Notes: a model not told the origin generated them from the sequence alone. Shown: positions 7,389 to 15,038, counted from the first letter of the stretch. The stretch: DNA of 16,675 nucleotides from Chloroflexia bacterium (GCA_025924435.1 JAICIL010000065.1:1-16675), one strand, 5' to 3'. Made by a program: numbers and translations.

Positions 7389-7976
7389 ATGGAAGTGTTT
7401 GGGCGGATCGTGCGGCTACAGGTGCAGGAGTCGAGCCTGAAAGTGGGGGGGCGGCTGCGCCGGTGGTACGATCCCGCGCCGATTCGGGCCGTGTCATCGC
7501 TGACGCTCGATGAGAACGGCGTGGTGGGTTGGGCGGCAACCGGCGAAACAATTCTCGATGTGCATAACGCGACGCACCCGGCGACGAAGAACCGGGCGGG
7601 GAGCAACGGCATTTCGGTCGGCTTCACGTCGCACTACGGCGCGATGCGGGCGCGGTTCGGCGATCACCTCGCGGACGGCATCGCGGGCGAGAACATCCTC
7701 GTCGCGACGGAGCGGCTGTTCACGGAAGATGATTTCGCCTCCGGCATCCAGATCGAAACGACCGGCGGCGCGTTCGTGCGATTGGAAGAGATCATCGTCG
7801 CGGAGCCGTGCGTCGAGTTCAGCCGCTACGCGCTCCGCTACCCGCACGACGCACCCGCCGATCCCGCCGTCACCGACGCGCTGAATTTCCTGCGCGAAGG
7901 GGTGCGCGGCTTCTACGCCGCCTATCGCGGCGCACCGGCGACGATCGCGGTCGGCGCGCGGGCCTTCCTGCCGTAG
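7389..7976 (+). CDS. MOSC domain protein
   Basis: The 195-residue protein fits a stand-alone MOSC domain, the C-terminal module of molybdenum cofactor sulfurases and the whole of YiiM-type proteins. Visible features are DVHNATHP (57-64), FGDHLADGIAGEN (90-102, with the family-typical G-x-x-GEN turn) and a conserved Cys in AEPCVEF (Cys141), the residue expected to contact the cofactor or its sulfur. The C-terminal part ends in FLREGVRGFYAAYRG (167-181). Binding of molybdenum cofactor is known for relatives but unproven here. GGAGG lies 7 nt before the ATG at 7389. It is convergent with the next gene, with only 5 bp between them. Confidence 0.85.
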   Translation: MEVFGRIVRLQVQESSLKVGGRLRRWYDPAPIRAVSSLTLDENGVVGWAATGETILDVHNATHPATKNRAGSNGISVGFTSHYGAMRARFGDHLADGIAGENILVATERLFTEDDFASGIQIETTGGAFVRLEEIIVAEPCVEFSRYALRYPHDAPADPAVTDALNFLREGVRGFYAAYRGAPATIAVGARAFLP

Positions 7977-7981
7977 CGTCG

Positions 7982-8389
7982 TCACTTTGATGTGGCCGTA
8001 TTCGCTTCTTCGTCAAATGCCTTTGCGAGTCGCTGCATGATTTCGTCTCCTCGCCTGGTAAATGCCCAGTAATTCTCCTGCTCGCCGTCCTTGGCAAGAA
8101 GTACATAATCGGAGAGATCAACGTTCCACCAATGGATGGGATGCGGATATGTAGAGGTTTCATCTGGTTGAGCAAGATCTATATGCGCTTCTTTCGCGAG
8201 TTTCATAAATATAGCTCGCTCGACAGCCTCGCTGTAGAGATTCATGAGAAGCGCTTGGTGATACGACTCGTATCGGCCGTGGCTGTAGTCGAGAGAAAAA
8301 GCGTATTTCTTCGCTTCGTAGTATTGCCCACTAGCCATCTCCATCACCTCGTTGCATCTCGTTATCAGGATGTTATAGACGTCGGCCAT
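7982..8389 (-). CDS. Hypothetical protein downstream of hicAB
   Basis: I do not recognise this 135-residue protein. It is predicted to be mostly helical, with many Tyr, Trp and His: GQYYEAKKYAF (21-31), a helix with LYSEAVERAIFMKLAKEA, then PHPIHWWNVDLSDYVLL, and a charged last helix. No signal peptide or membrane segment is seen. The full-length start (8389) overlaps the end of hicB by 25 bp and has no clear ribosome binding site. A GAGGTG at 8345-8350 lies 6 nt before an in-frame ATG at 8338, giving a 118-residue product with no overlap. The gene is less GC-rich than its neighbours and lies last in the hicA-hicB unit, so it may be a third component or accessory of the toxin-antitoxin locus. 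That role is inference only. Confidence 0.7.
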   Translation of the reverse strand: MADVYNILITRCNEVMEMASGQYYEAKKYAFSLDYSHGRYESYHQALLMNLYSEAVERAIFMKLAKEAHIDLAQPDETSTYPHPIHWWNVDLSDYVLLAKDGEQENYWAFTRRGDEIMQRLAKAFDEEANTATSK

Positions 8390-8832
8390 GTAGCGATCAG
8401 ACGGTCTGCATTGGGATCCATGATAACCCGATCCGCACGCGCCGACTGAAACACTCGAACTATCGCCTCGATGTCTGGTTCCCGTCGCGTGGCGGGAATC
8501 GGGTTAGCCGCCGCCCCGACAAGCACTTCCTCCATCCATGCGTTTATACTCTTGCCGGCGCGTGCGGCCGCTAGCGCGATTTTGCGATGAGTCTCGGGTG
8601 TGGTACGGAAGGGAAGCCTGCCCGAGTAAGGCTTCTCCGGTGCTCGTCCTTCCTCCGCGCACCACGTGAGGTAATCGTCGATGGATGTGTGGAACTCCCG
8701 CTCGACACCCTCGACTGTTTCACCCTCGAAGACGATCACATCCCGGAGATCCAGCACACGCCCGGCGAGCACTTTTGCCTCTGGATCAACATCGATTTGG
8801 GCCGTATAGCCCTTGTATGTCATCAGTGTCAT
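8365..8832 (-). CDS. hicB: HicB family antitoxin
   Basis: The 155-residue protein has the HicB plan: an N-terminal partly degraded RNase H-like domain (MTYKGYTAQIDVDPEAKVLAG at the start, then GRVLDLRDVIVFEGETVE) followed by FHTSIDDYL, and a ribbon-helix-helix DNA-binding domain (about residues 72-105, LPFRTTPETHRKIALAAA then GKSINAWMEEVL). HicB binds and inhibits HicA and usually represses its own operon. The start at 8832 overlaps the hicA stop by 4 bp (ATGA), and an alternative Met three codons later also exists. Relatives generally end soon after the DNA-binding domain; here about 45 extra residues follow and run over the start of the next gene. That tail is the odd feature. The assignment rests on motif recall and on the neighbour. 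Confidence 0.88.
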   Translation of the reverse strand: MTLMTYKGYTAQIDVDPEAKVLAGRVLDLRDVIVFEGETVEGVEREFHTSIDDYLTWCAEEGRAPEKPYSGRLPFRTTPETHRKIALAAARAGKSINAWMEEVLVGAAANPIPATRREPDIEAIVRVFQSARADRVIMDPNADRLIATWPTSITS

Positions 8833-9083
8833 GGCTTCACCCCTGCCTGGTTCAAGAAGTCGCGGACAGCGCGGATCATCTTTCGTGTGCTGACACGCTT
8901 CGGATGCGGAACGTGTACATGTAAATGCTCTCCGTGCAGCGTGATACGAAGCCGTGATCCTGAGCCATCGTCGAGCGTCGCTCCCAGCGCAGTCAGCAGA
9001 CTCTCGATGTCATCCCAATTCATTTCGACCGGCGTTGGGCTCACGAAGATGCGTTCGAGCGTCTTGCGCTGCTTCGTATTCAT
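8829..9083 (-). CDS. hicA: HicA family toxin
   Basis: The 84-residue protein matches small HicA toxins, which have a double-stranded-RNA-binding-like fold and cleave mRNA. It begins [13 protein letters not shown], continues with [15 protein letters not shown] (21-35), then [11 protein letters not shown] (41-51) and a His-rich strand HLHVHVPHP (53-61), and ends with [14 protein letters not shown]. In this branch the usual Gly-Ser-His is Gly-Ser-Arg, so the functional histidine is probably one of His55, His57 or His60. The gene is first in the unit and overlaps hicB by 4 bp, the normal toxin-first order of hic loci. No ribosome binding site is visible before the ATG. The toxin appears complete. 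Confidence 0.88.
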   Translation of the reverse strand: MNTKQRKTLERIFVSPTPVEMNWDDIESLLTALGATLDDGSGSRLRITLHGEHLHVHVPHPKRVSTRKMIRAVRDFLNQAGVKP

Positions 9084-9089
9084 TCGTTC

Positions 9090-9095
9090 ATGATA
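9090..9095 (-). promoter_or_regulatory. Candidate -10 box for hicAB
   Basis: On the minus strand TATCAT lies 6 nt before the hicA ATG. If used, transcription would begin at or very near the start codon, giving a leaderless mRNA; this would agree with the absence of a ribosome binding site. No -35 box at standard spacing is seen. TTGACG occurs too close (11 nt). This is a weak prediction. Confidence 0.25.
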
Positions 9096-9163
9096 CCATG
9101 AGATGGCGTCAATGCCCCTTCATTTTGTGCGTAGAATCGTCATCTCCTCCTGCGGCTTTCTGC

Positions 9164-9169
9164 TATAGT
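9164..9169 (+). promoter_or_regulatory. Candidate -10 box for ilvD
   Basis: TATAGT (approximately at this position, within CTGCTATAGTCACG) is the best sigma-70-like -10 match in the 143-nt gap between divergent hicA and ilvD. It would place the transcript start about 45 nt before the ilvD start codon. I see no convincing -35 box. No T-box or attenuator structure is apparent in the short leader. Confidence 0.25.
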
Positions 9170-9226
9170 CACGCATATACGGAGCGTCTTCGAACATACG
9201 ATGATACAAGGAAGATGGGGAGCGGA

Positions 9227-10897
9227 ATGCGCAGCGACTTAATCAAGGGCGGGGACAAGCAGGCGGCGGCGCGGGCGATGTGGCGCGCGGTCGGGCTGAC
9301 GGACGAGGACTTCAAGAAGCCGTTCATCGGCATTGCCAATACGTGGACGGAGGCGATGCCCTGCAACTACCACCTGCGCGAGTTGGCGGAGTGGGTCAAG
9401 GAGGGTGTGCGCGCGGCGGGCGGCGTGCCGATGGAGTTCGGCGTCGTCGCCGTCAACGACGCGATCGGCATGGGCACCCAGGCGATGAAGGCATCGCTCG
9501 TCAGCCGCGAGGTGATCGCGGACTCCATCGAACTGGCGGCGGAGGGGTATCAATTCGACGCGATGATCGTCCTCGTCGCCTGCGACAAGACGATCTCCGG
9601 CGGCGCGATCGGCCTGCTGCGCACCGGCCTGCCCGGCCTTGTGCTCTACGGCGGTTCCGTCGCGCCCGGCCATTGGGGCGGCAAGGACCTGACCATCGTT
9701 GATGTCTTCGAGGCGGTCGGCGCGCACGCGGCGGGCCGGATTGACGACAACGAATTGTACGAGATCGAGTGCCACGCGATCCCCGGCCCCGGCGCGTGCG
9801 GCGGCCAGTTCACGGCGAACACGATGTCCCTCGCGCTCGAAACGCTCGGTCTTTCGCCGATGGGGTACAACAGCATCCCCGCCATCATGGACGAGAAGAA
9901 AGAGGCGACCAAACAGGCGGGCGCGCTCGTCATGGAGATTCTCAAGGCGGGGCGGACGCCGAAGGATGTGTTGACGCGCCAGTCGTTCCTCAACGCCATC
10001 GCCATCGTCGCCGCGACGGGCGGCTCGACGAACGCCGTGCTCCACTTCACGGCGATGGGCGAGGAGGTCGGCATCCCGCTCGTCTTGGAAGACTATCAGA
10101 CCGTCAGTGAGCGCACGCCGGTGATTGCCACGCTGAAGCCGGGCGGCAAGTATGTCGCGTGGGACCTCTACAAGGCGGGCGGCGGCCCGCTCGTCATCAG
10201 GCGGCTGCTGGATGCGGGGCTGGTGGACGGCACGACCCGGACGATGATGGGCACGACCCTCGCCGAGGAAGTGGCGGATGTCAAGGAGACGGCGGGGCAG
10301 GAGGTCGTCTCGACGGTGGACGCGCCCTTCAAGCCGCACGGCGGGCTGGTCATCCTCGGCGGCACGCTCGCGCCCGACGGCGCGGTGCTGAAACTCGCCG
10401 GGACGGAACTGCACCAGTTCGAGGGGCCGGCGCGCGTCTTCGAGAGCGAGGAAGAGTCCATGCAGGCGGTGCTCGACAAGCGCGTCACGCCGGGCGATGT
10501 CGTCATCATCCGCTACGAGGGGCCGAAGGGCGGGCCGGGGATGCGCGAGATGTTGAGCGTCACCGCCGCCATCGTCGGCGAGGGGCTGGGGCCGGACGTG
10601 GCGCTTGTCACGGACGGGCGCTTCTCCGGCGGCACGCGCGGCCTGATGATCGGCCATGTCGCGCCCGAAGCGTTCGCGGGCGGTCCCATCGGCCTCGTCG
10701 AAGATGGCGACCGCATCCGCATTGACGCGGATACGGGCGTGCTGGATCTGCTCGTCCCGGAGGAAGTGCTGGCCGAGCGGCGCAAGAACTGGCATCCGCC
10801 CGCGCCGCGCTACACCCGTGGCGTTTTCGCCCGCTACGCCGCCCTCGTGGATTCCGCCTCCCACGGCGCCATCCTCCAAACCCCGGAAGCCGGCTGA
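9227..10897 (+). CDS. ilvD: Dihydroxy-acid dehydratase
   Basis: The 556-residue protein is a complete dihydroxy-acid dehydratase, which converts 2,3-dihydroxy-isovalerate and 2,3-dihydroxy-3-methylvalerate to the 2-oxo acids of valine, leucine and isoleucine synthesis. The three expected Fe-S ligands are present: Cys46 (AMPCNYHL), Cys119 (LVACDKT) and Cys191 ([14 protein letters not shown]). Lys121 of CDKT is the lysine that is carbamylated in relatives and binds Mg2+. Ser467 in [12 protein letters not shown] is the usual catalytic alkoxide. The loop after CDKT reads ISGGAIG instead of the more frequent Pro-Gly-x-x-Met-Ala type. The start at 9227 follows a GGGGAG stretch; ATG 9215 is possible, adding four residues. 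The frame remains open far upstream only because it runs antisense through hicA. No other ilv gene is adjacent. Confidence 0.96.
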   Translation: MRSDLIKGGDKQAAARAMWRAVGLTDEDFKKPFIGIANTWTEAMPCNYHLRELAEWVKEGVRAAGGVPMEFGVVAVNDAIGMGTQAMKASLVSREVIADSIELAAEGYQFDAMIVLVACDKTISGGAIGLLRTGLPGLVLYGGSVAPGHWGGKDLTIVDVFEAVGAHAAGRIDDNELYEIECHAIPGPGACGGQFTANTMSLALETLGLSPMGYNSIPAIMDEKKEATKQAGALVMEILKAGRTPKDVLTRQSFLNAIAIVAATGGSTNAVLHFTAMGEEVGIPLVLEDYQTVSERTPVIATLKPGGKYVAWDLYKAGGGPLVIRRLLDAGLVDGTTRTMMGTTLAEEVADVKETAGQEVVSTVDAPFKPHGGLVILGGTLAPDGAVLKLAGTELHQFEGPARVFESEEESMQAVLDKRVTPGDVVIIRYEGPKGGPGMREMLSVTAAIVGEGLGPDVALVTDGRFSGGTRGLMIGHVAPEAFAGGPIGLVEDGDRIRIDADTGVLDLLVPEEVLAERRKNWHPPAPRYTRGVFARYAALVDSASHGAILQTPEAG

Positions 10898-10943
10898 TAT
10901 TCGTTCACGATACTGGCATCCGGACATACCGTAAATTTCCCGA

Positions 10944-10971
10944 TGGTGGCAGGCTTTCCAGCCTGCCACCA
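10944..10971. repeat. Palindrome F between convergent genes
   Basis: TGGTGGCAGGCT (10944-10955) pairs perfectly with AGCCTGCCACCA (10960-10971) around a TTCC loop. The core GCAGGCT..AGCCTGC links it to the repeats at 2320 and 4634. It lies between the ends of convergent ilvD and the MscS gene, where it could act as a bidirectional terminator, but no T-tract is present on either side. Confidence 0.85.
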
Positions 10972-11026
10972 CCGTCTGTCCAACCGCAGTCGGCGACCTA
11001 CGTGGGGAATCGGCATCCCGTTCACG

Positions 11027-11848
11027 TTATGCGTTCGGGTTGTACAGTTCGATGCCGTTCGTCGTCAGCGCGCGATGGATCGCCGTCACCACGCTGTCCC
11101 GCGCCTCCATCGCGTCCTGGCGGCGGGGCGGTGTGATCCACCAGCGGGCGCGGAGCGTGACGCCCGCGCTCTCGAAGCCGACGGCGAGCACATCGGGGGC
11201 CGGATCGTCCAGCACGCCATCCACGCCCGCAATCGCCTCCCGGCTGACCCGCTTCGCCTTCTCCGCGTCCGCCGCCGCGACGATGTAAAATTCGGCCTCC
11301 AGGCGGCGCGTCTCGTAGGCGGTATTGACCGTCACGGACTGGGTGAAGAGTTGCGCGTTCGGGATGACGACGCGGCGGCCGTCGTACGTCTTGATGATCG
11401 TCGCGCGCGTCTCGATATTCTCCACCGTCCCCTCGAAATCGCCGACGATGATCTGGTCGCCGATGTCGAACGGCTCCGTGAGCAAGATGAGGATGCCGGC
11501 GAGGAAGTTTTGCAGGATGTCGCTGAACGCGAAACCCGTCGCGACGCTCGTGATGCCGAGCAGCCCGACGAAATCCGAGGCGGTGAGCGAGGGGATGACG
11601 ATGATCAGCGCGATGAATATGCCGATGAGCAGGATGACCCACTGCGCGAGCCGCCCGAGCACCAGCGCGAGGTTCTGGTGCTTCTTGTTGCGCTCGATCG
11701 CCGTGCGGATGACCGCGTTGATGCCCCGCGCGATGAAGAAGAAGGTCAGGAAAACGATGACGGCGATGAAGACCTTCGGCAGGATCGCGAAGAAGCCGTT
11801 GATGATCTTCCGGATCGTCTCAATCGCCAGCGACGGGTCAACATTCAT
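11027..11848 (-). CDS. MscS family small-conductance mechanosensitive channel
   Basis: The 273-residue protein has the three-helix MscS core: TM1 at about 18-40, TM2 at about 67-87 and the pore-lining TM3 at about 93-124. TM3 is rich in Gly, Ala and Ser and ends in LAGILILLTEPF. It is followed by the beta domain signature FDIGDQIIVGDFEGTVENI (127-145) and TYDGRRVVIPNAQLF (154-168), then a C-terminal alpha/beta domain. The length is close to E. coli MscS (286). It opens under membrane tension and releases solutes during osmotic down-shock. The start at 11848 has only a weak GGA upstream. The gene is transcribed away from an inverted repeat and ends facing ilvD. It is complete. Confidence 0.93.
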   Translation of the reverse strand: MNVDPSLAIETIRKIINGFFAILPKVFIAVIVFLTFFFIARGINAVIRTAIERNKKHQNLALVLGRLAQWVILLIGIFIALIIVIPSLTASDFVGLLGITSVATGFAFSDILQNFLAGILILLTEPFDIGDQIIVGDFEGTVENIETRATIIKTYDGRRVVIPNAQLFTQSVTVNTAYETRRLEAEFYIVAAADAEKAKRVSREAIAGVDGVLDDPAPDVLAVGFESAGVTLRARWWITPPRRQDAMEARDSVVTAIHRALTTNGIELYNPNA

Positions 11849-11870
11849 GGCAAATATCCGTCTCTATTGA

Positions 11871-11950
11871 ACCGCGAAGGCGCGAAGGACGCGAAGGGGG
11901 AACAGAGAAAAGGTTCTTCTCTTCTTCCTATTCCTTCGCGCCTTCGCGGT
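11871..11950. repeat. Inverted repeat G (CGCGAAGG variant)
   Basis: ACCGCGAAGGCGCGAAGG (11871-11888) is the exact reverse complement of 11933-11950. The left arm continues with ACGCGAAGG, giving three tandem units of about 9 nt. The spacer is A-rich then T/C-rich. The right arm runs into the stop codon of recQ: position 11950 is the last base of the minus-strand TGA. The same unit variant recurs at locus I (15524-15617). Confidence 0.9.
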
Positions 11951-13614
11951 CAAACGTCCTTTCCAGCGTGCGCGAGCAAGGAGCGTTCCAGCACGACGGG
12001 GACGGCGAGCGATTTGTAGCCGACGGCATCGAAGAGCACGGTCATCTTGTCGCCCTCATAGCGTATCACCGTGCCCTCGCCCCACTCGGCGTGCGCGACG
12101 CGGCTGTTGACGGCGAAGGGCGCGTCGGCGGTCGGCTCCTCGGTGGCGATGCCCGCGTCGCAGTTGTCGCAGAAGCCGCACGGCCCGTCGGTCTCCTCGC
12201 CGAAGTAGTTGAGAATATAGGCGCGGCGGCAATCGCGCAGTTCGGCATACCCCTGCACCATGGCGATGCGCGATTGGTCGAATTGATGGCGTTCCTCCTG
12301 CAACCGCGCCGCCTCCTCCGCGACCGCGCCGACATCGGCGAGCGGTGCGGGGGTGTCCACCGCGCCATCCGGCAGCGTCTCGACCGCGCCGACCTCTTCG
12401 AGGCGGCCGAGCGCGGCGGTCAGTTTCGATTGCGAGAGGCCGGTCTCCGCGCGCACCGCGGTCGGATCAACCGGGCCGTCGTGCGCGGCGACGGCCTCCG
12501 CGACCTGGGCGATCTGGTCGGCGTCCACTTGGCCACCGCCCGCGAAGAAGCGGCGCAGGCCGAGGTCCTCCGGGCGATAGAAGAGGATCGCTGTCGCGCG
12601 CGCGCCGTCCCGCCCGGCGCGCCCGATCTCCTGATAATAGGCGTCCACCGAGTCGCTGATGTCGGCGTGGAAGACGAAGCGGACATTCGGCTTGTCAATG
12701 CCCATGCCGAACGCGGTCGTCGCGACGATCACCGCGATCTCGTCCGCCATGAAGGCGGCCTGCGCCTCCTCGCGCTCGGCGGTCCTCATCCCGGCGTGGT
12801 AGGCGGCGGCGCGGACGCCCTGCTCGCGCAGGGCTTCGACGATCTCCTCCGCGCGCTTCTTCGTCGCGGCGTAGACGATGCCGGGCTTCTCCGCCGCGAC
12901 GACGCGCTCGATCAGGGCGCGATCCTTCGCCTCCTCGTCGTCGTACCGCTCGACGCCGAGCCAGATATTCGGGCGGTCGAATCCCCGCACGACGACGCGT
13001 GGGTCGCGCATGCCGAGCCGCTCGACGATCTCCGCGCGCACGGGCGGCGCGGCGGTCGCGGTCAGTGCGAGCACCGTCGGGTGGCCGAGCGCCTCGATCA
13101 CGCCGCCGAGTTTCAGGTAATCGGGGCGGAAGTCGTGCCCCCACTCGCTCACGCAATGCGCCTCGTCCACGACGATCAGCGCGGGGCGCGCCGCCGCGAG
13201 ATGGTCCAGGACGTCCGCATTGCCGAACTGCTCCGGCGCGAGGAAGAGGAAGTGCACATCGTTCGTTTCCACCCCTTCCAGCGCCTCCCGCCGCTCGGTC
13301 GCGCTAATTTTCGAATTGAGCAGCGCCGCGTTTCCCGCGCCATTCTCCTCAATCGCCTCGACCTGATCGCGCTGGAGGGCGATGAGTGGGGAGACGATGA
13401 TGGTTGGGCCGGGGAGGAGGAGCGAGGCGATCTGAGAGATCGCCGATTTGCCGGAGCCGGTCGGCAGCACCGCCAGCGTGTCGTGCCCGTCGAGGACGGC
13501 GCGCATCGCCGCTTCCTGGCCGGGCCGGAGCGCGTCGTAGCCGAATTCGTCCCGCGCGATGCGGCGGACCCGCGTCGCGTTCGTATCCTGTCTGGCCATG
13601 CGCTTATGTCTCAT
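11950..13614 (-). CDS. recQ: RecQ family ATP-dependent DNA helicase with C-terminal Tudor-like domain
   Basis: The 554-residue protein unwinds DNA 3' to 5' in repair and recombination. From the chosen start the motifs are FGYDALRPGQ (24-33), Walker A PTGSGKS (51-57), DEAH (150-153) with aromatic loop EWGHDFRPDY (157-166), TATA (185-188), ATTAFGMGIDKPNVR (298-312) and QEIGRAGRDG (328-337). A winged-helix-like segment (about 375-420) precedes four zinc-ligand cysteines (462, 479, 482, 485). The end (about 500-554, RVAHAEWGEGTVI..VLFDAVGYKSLAV) resembles the DUF3553/Tudor domain that follows UvrD/PcrA helicases, and no HRDC domain is present. Met at 13599 is an alternative start; the ATG at 13662 lies inside a repeat arm and was rejected. 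Confidence 0.93.
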   Translation of the reverse strand: MRHKRMARQDTNATRVRRIARDEFGYDALRPGQEAAMRAVLDGHDTLAVLPTGSGKSAISQIASLLLPGPTIIVSPLIALQRDQVEAIEENGAGNAALLNSKISATERREALEGVETNDVHFLFLAPEQFGNADVLDHLAAARPALIVVDEAHCVSEWGHDFRPDYLKLGGVIEALGHPTVLALTATAAPPVRAEIVERLGMRDPRVVVRGFDRPNIWLGVERYDDEEAKDRALIERVVAAEKPGIVYAATKKRAEEIVEALREQGVRAAAYHAGMRTAEREEAQAAFMADEIAVIVATTAFGMGIDKPNVRFVFHADISDSVDAYYQEIGRAGRDGARATAILFYRPEDLGLRRFFAGGGQVDADQIAQVAEAVAAHDGPVDPTAVRAETGLSQSKLTAALGRLEEVGAVETLPDGAVDTPAPLADVGAVAEEAARLQEERHQFDQSRIAMVQGYAELRDCRRAYILNYFGEETDGPCGFCDNCDAGIATEEPTADAPFAVNSRVAHAEWGEGTVIRYEGDKMTVLFDAVGYKSLAVPVVLERSLLAHAGKDV

Positions 13615-13634
13615 TTCCAATAACGACGAAGAGT

Positions 13635-13829
13635 GAACCGCCAAGGACGCCAAGGACGCCAAGAGAGAAAGCGTATTAGGACGTACGCGGTTGGGGTGAT
13701 TTCCTCGGTGGTGGCGGGTTGAAGCCCGCCACCACCCGATTCCTCTCGCGACCCGCGTACCCCTTCATCATGTGAACGTAATCCGCCCATTTCTTTGTAT
13801 GCTTGGCGTCCTTGGCGTCTTGGCGGTTC
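13635..13829. repeat. Nested inverted repeat H (CGCCAAGGA variant)
   Basis: The outer arms 13635-13663 and 13802-13829 are reverse complements apart from one single-base indel, each holding three units of ACGCCAAGG after a GAACCGC cap. Inside lies an 8-bp pair, GTACGCGG (13683-13690) with CCGCGTAC (13753-13760). Innermost is a 12-bp palindrome (13707-13718 with 13725-13736). The region separates recQ from the short-chain dehydrogenase and contains no gene that I can support. Confidence 0.88.
13707..13736. repeat. Inner palindrome of locus H
   Basis: GGTGGTGGCGGG pairs perfectly with CCCGCCACCACC around the loop TTGAAG. It resembles palindrome F (10944-10971) in its GGTGGC..GCCACC shape, although the centre differs, so one repeat appears inserted in another. 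Confidence 0.85.
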
Positions 13830-13843
13830 GATCCCTCTCCACG

Positions 13844-14896
13844 TTACGCCGCCGTCCGCGCGTGTGCCGAGGCTTCGCTTTTCCTGCCGGAGCGGAACCG
13901 GCGCAGGGCGACCGCCCCCGCCACGGTGCCGACCAGTGCGGCGCGGCGGGCGACGGGGTGGAAATCAATCCAGTCGGCCAGGCTGAAGGGCATGGATTGC
14001 TTGTCGAAGTCGCCCTGGACATGGCTGTATCCCTCGACCGGCGTGAAGAGGTTGTTCGGCGCGTCGGCGGATTTCGGCTCGTCCGTTTGCTGCGCCGGGA
14101 TCGCGATGGGCCGCATCAGCCGGTCGAGCAGGCGCGGCGAGAGGCGCTGCATGGCGACGATCATCTTGCCCGCGCCGCCGGCGACGATGTCCCGCACCGG
14201 ATGCTCCGCCGCGTAGAGGATGGCGTCCGCGACGATGTTCGGCTGGTAGATCGGCGGCACGCCCATCGGCTTGACGCCCATCTTCGTGCGCGCCTTGTTG
14301 AAGAAGGTCGTGTTGATCGAGGCGGGGAGGATGTTCGTCACGCTGACCGGTGCGCCCTGGTCGCGCAGTTCGAGGCGGAGCGATTCGAGCAGGCCCGCCG
14401 CGCCGTGCTTCGCGGCGCAGTACGCGCTCAGCATCGGTACCGAGCGCGCCGCGAGCACGGACGAGACGCCGATGAACGCGCCACCATCCCGCTTCAGGTG
14501 CGGCAGCGCGGCCATCGCGCCGTATGCCATGCCCGTGAGGTCGGTGTCAATGACGCGCTTGAACTCCTCCGGCTTCAGTGCGTCGAACATCCCGTAGAGC
14601 GCGACACCGGCGACGTGCGCCCACGTGTCAATCCGCCCGTACCGCGCGACGGTGCGATCGGCGACCGCCTCGACCTGCTCGAACGCCGTCACATCGGCGG
14701 GAAGGGCGGTCGCCTCGCCGCCATCGCGCGTGATTTCCTCGACCAGCGATTCCAGCCCCTCATCCGTCCGTGCCGCGACGACGACCTTCGCGCCGCGCGC
14801 CGCGAAGCGCTTCGCCGTCTCGCGCCCGATGCCGCTGGACGCGCCGAACACGACGACAACCTGCTCATTGAGCGCCTTCAGTTTCAGATGTTGCAT
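13844..14896 (-). CDS. Short-chain dehydrogenase/reductase with C-terminal extension
   Basis: The 350-residue protein has a classical SDR Rossmann domain (about 8-250). The nucleotide loop is FGASSGIG (17-24), with AART at 41-44 where Arg43 suggests NADPH preference. Catalytic residues are Ser145 or Ser146 (GVSSV), Tyr159 and Lys163 (YCAAKH). Two usual Asn positions are changed: the NNAG element reads HVAG (94-97), and the N-x-G element of the tetrad reads DTDLTG, with Asp119. The last 100 residues go beyond a standard SDR and include a hydrophobic stretch (about 316-333) flanked by Arg, possibly a membrane anchor. The substrate is unknown. An AAGGCAGGA stretch precedes the ATG. The gene stands alone between repeats. 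Confidence 0.9.
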   Translation of the reverse strand: MQHLKLKALNEQVVVVFGASSGIGRETAKRFAARGAKVVVAARTDEGLESLVEEITRDGGEATALPADVTAFEQVEAVADRTVARYGRIDTWAHVAGVALYGMFDALKPEEFKRVIDTDLTGMAYGAMAALPHLKRDGGAFIGVSSVLAARSVPMLSAYCAAKHGAAGLLESLRLELRDQGAPVSVTNILPASINTTFFNKARTKMGVKPMGVPPIYQPNIVADAILYAAEHPVRDIVAGGAGKMIVAMQRLSPRLLDRLMRPIAIPAQQTDEPKSADAPNNLFTPVEGYSHVQGDFDKQSMPFSLADWIDFHPVARRAALVGTVAGAVALRRFRSGRKSEASAHARTAA

Positions 14897-15038
14897 GGTC
14901 CTGCCTTCTTCCCGCTATGACCCGATCGGCGCCGGTTGGCGCGGAACCCGAAGCGGAAATGTGCAACCCCGGTGCCAGTGACGGCGGGGTTGTTGCGCGA
15001 TGCGGGGGAGGGAGTATCCCGGCGCTAGCGGTGGGAGC

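Noticed and set aside
8954..9226. N-terminal extension of ilvD
   Set aside because: The extension crosses hicA in antisense and would lengthen the enzyme well past the family size. The conserved start MRSDLIKGG begins at 9227.
9239..10972. Long minus-strand open frame of 577 codons antisense to ilvD
   Set aside because: Its translation is Arg/Asp/His-rich low-complexity sequence typical of the shadow of a GC-rich gene, and the opposite strand encodes a full dihydroxy-acid dehydratase with all ligands.
11871..11899. CRISPR-like tandem units
   Set aside because: The units are 8-9 nt, contiguous and arranged as inverted arms; there are no spacers and no cas genes.
11968..13623. Long plus-strand open frame of 551 codons antisense to recQ
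   Set aside because: It is the mirror of recQ, with no recognisable motif and an Arg/Glu/Asp-biased composition.
13615..13662. Upstream ATG for recQ at 13662
   Set aside because: Its first residues (MASLASLAV) are the translation of the CGCCAAGG repeat arm, not protein conserved in RecQ.
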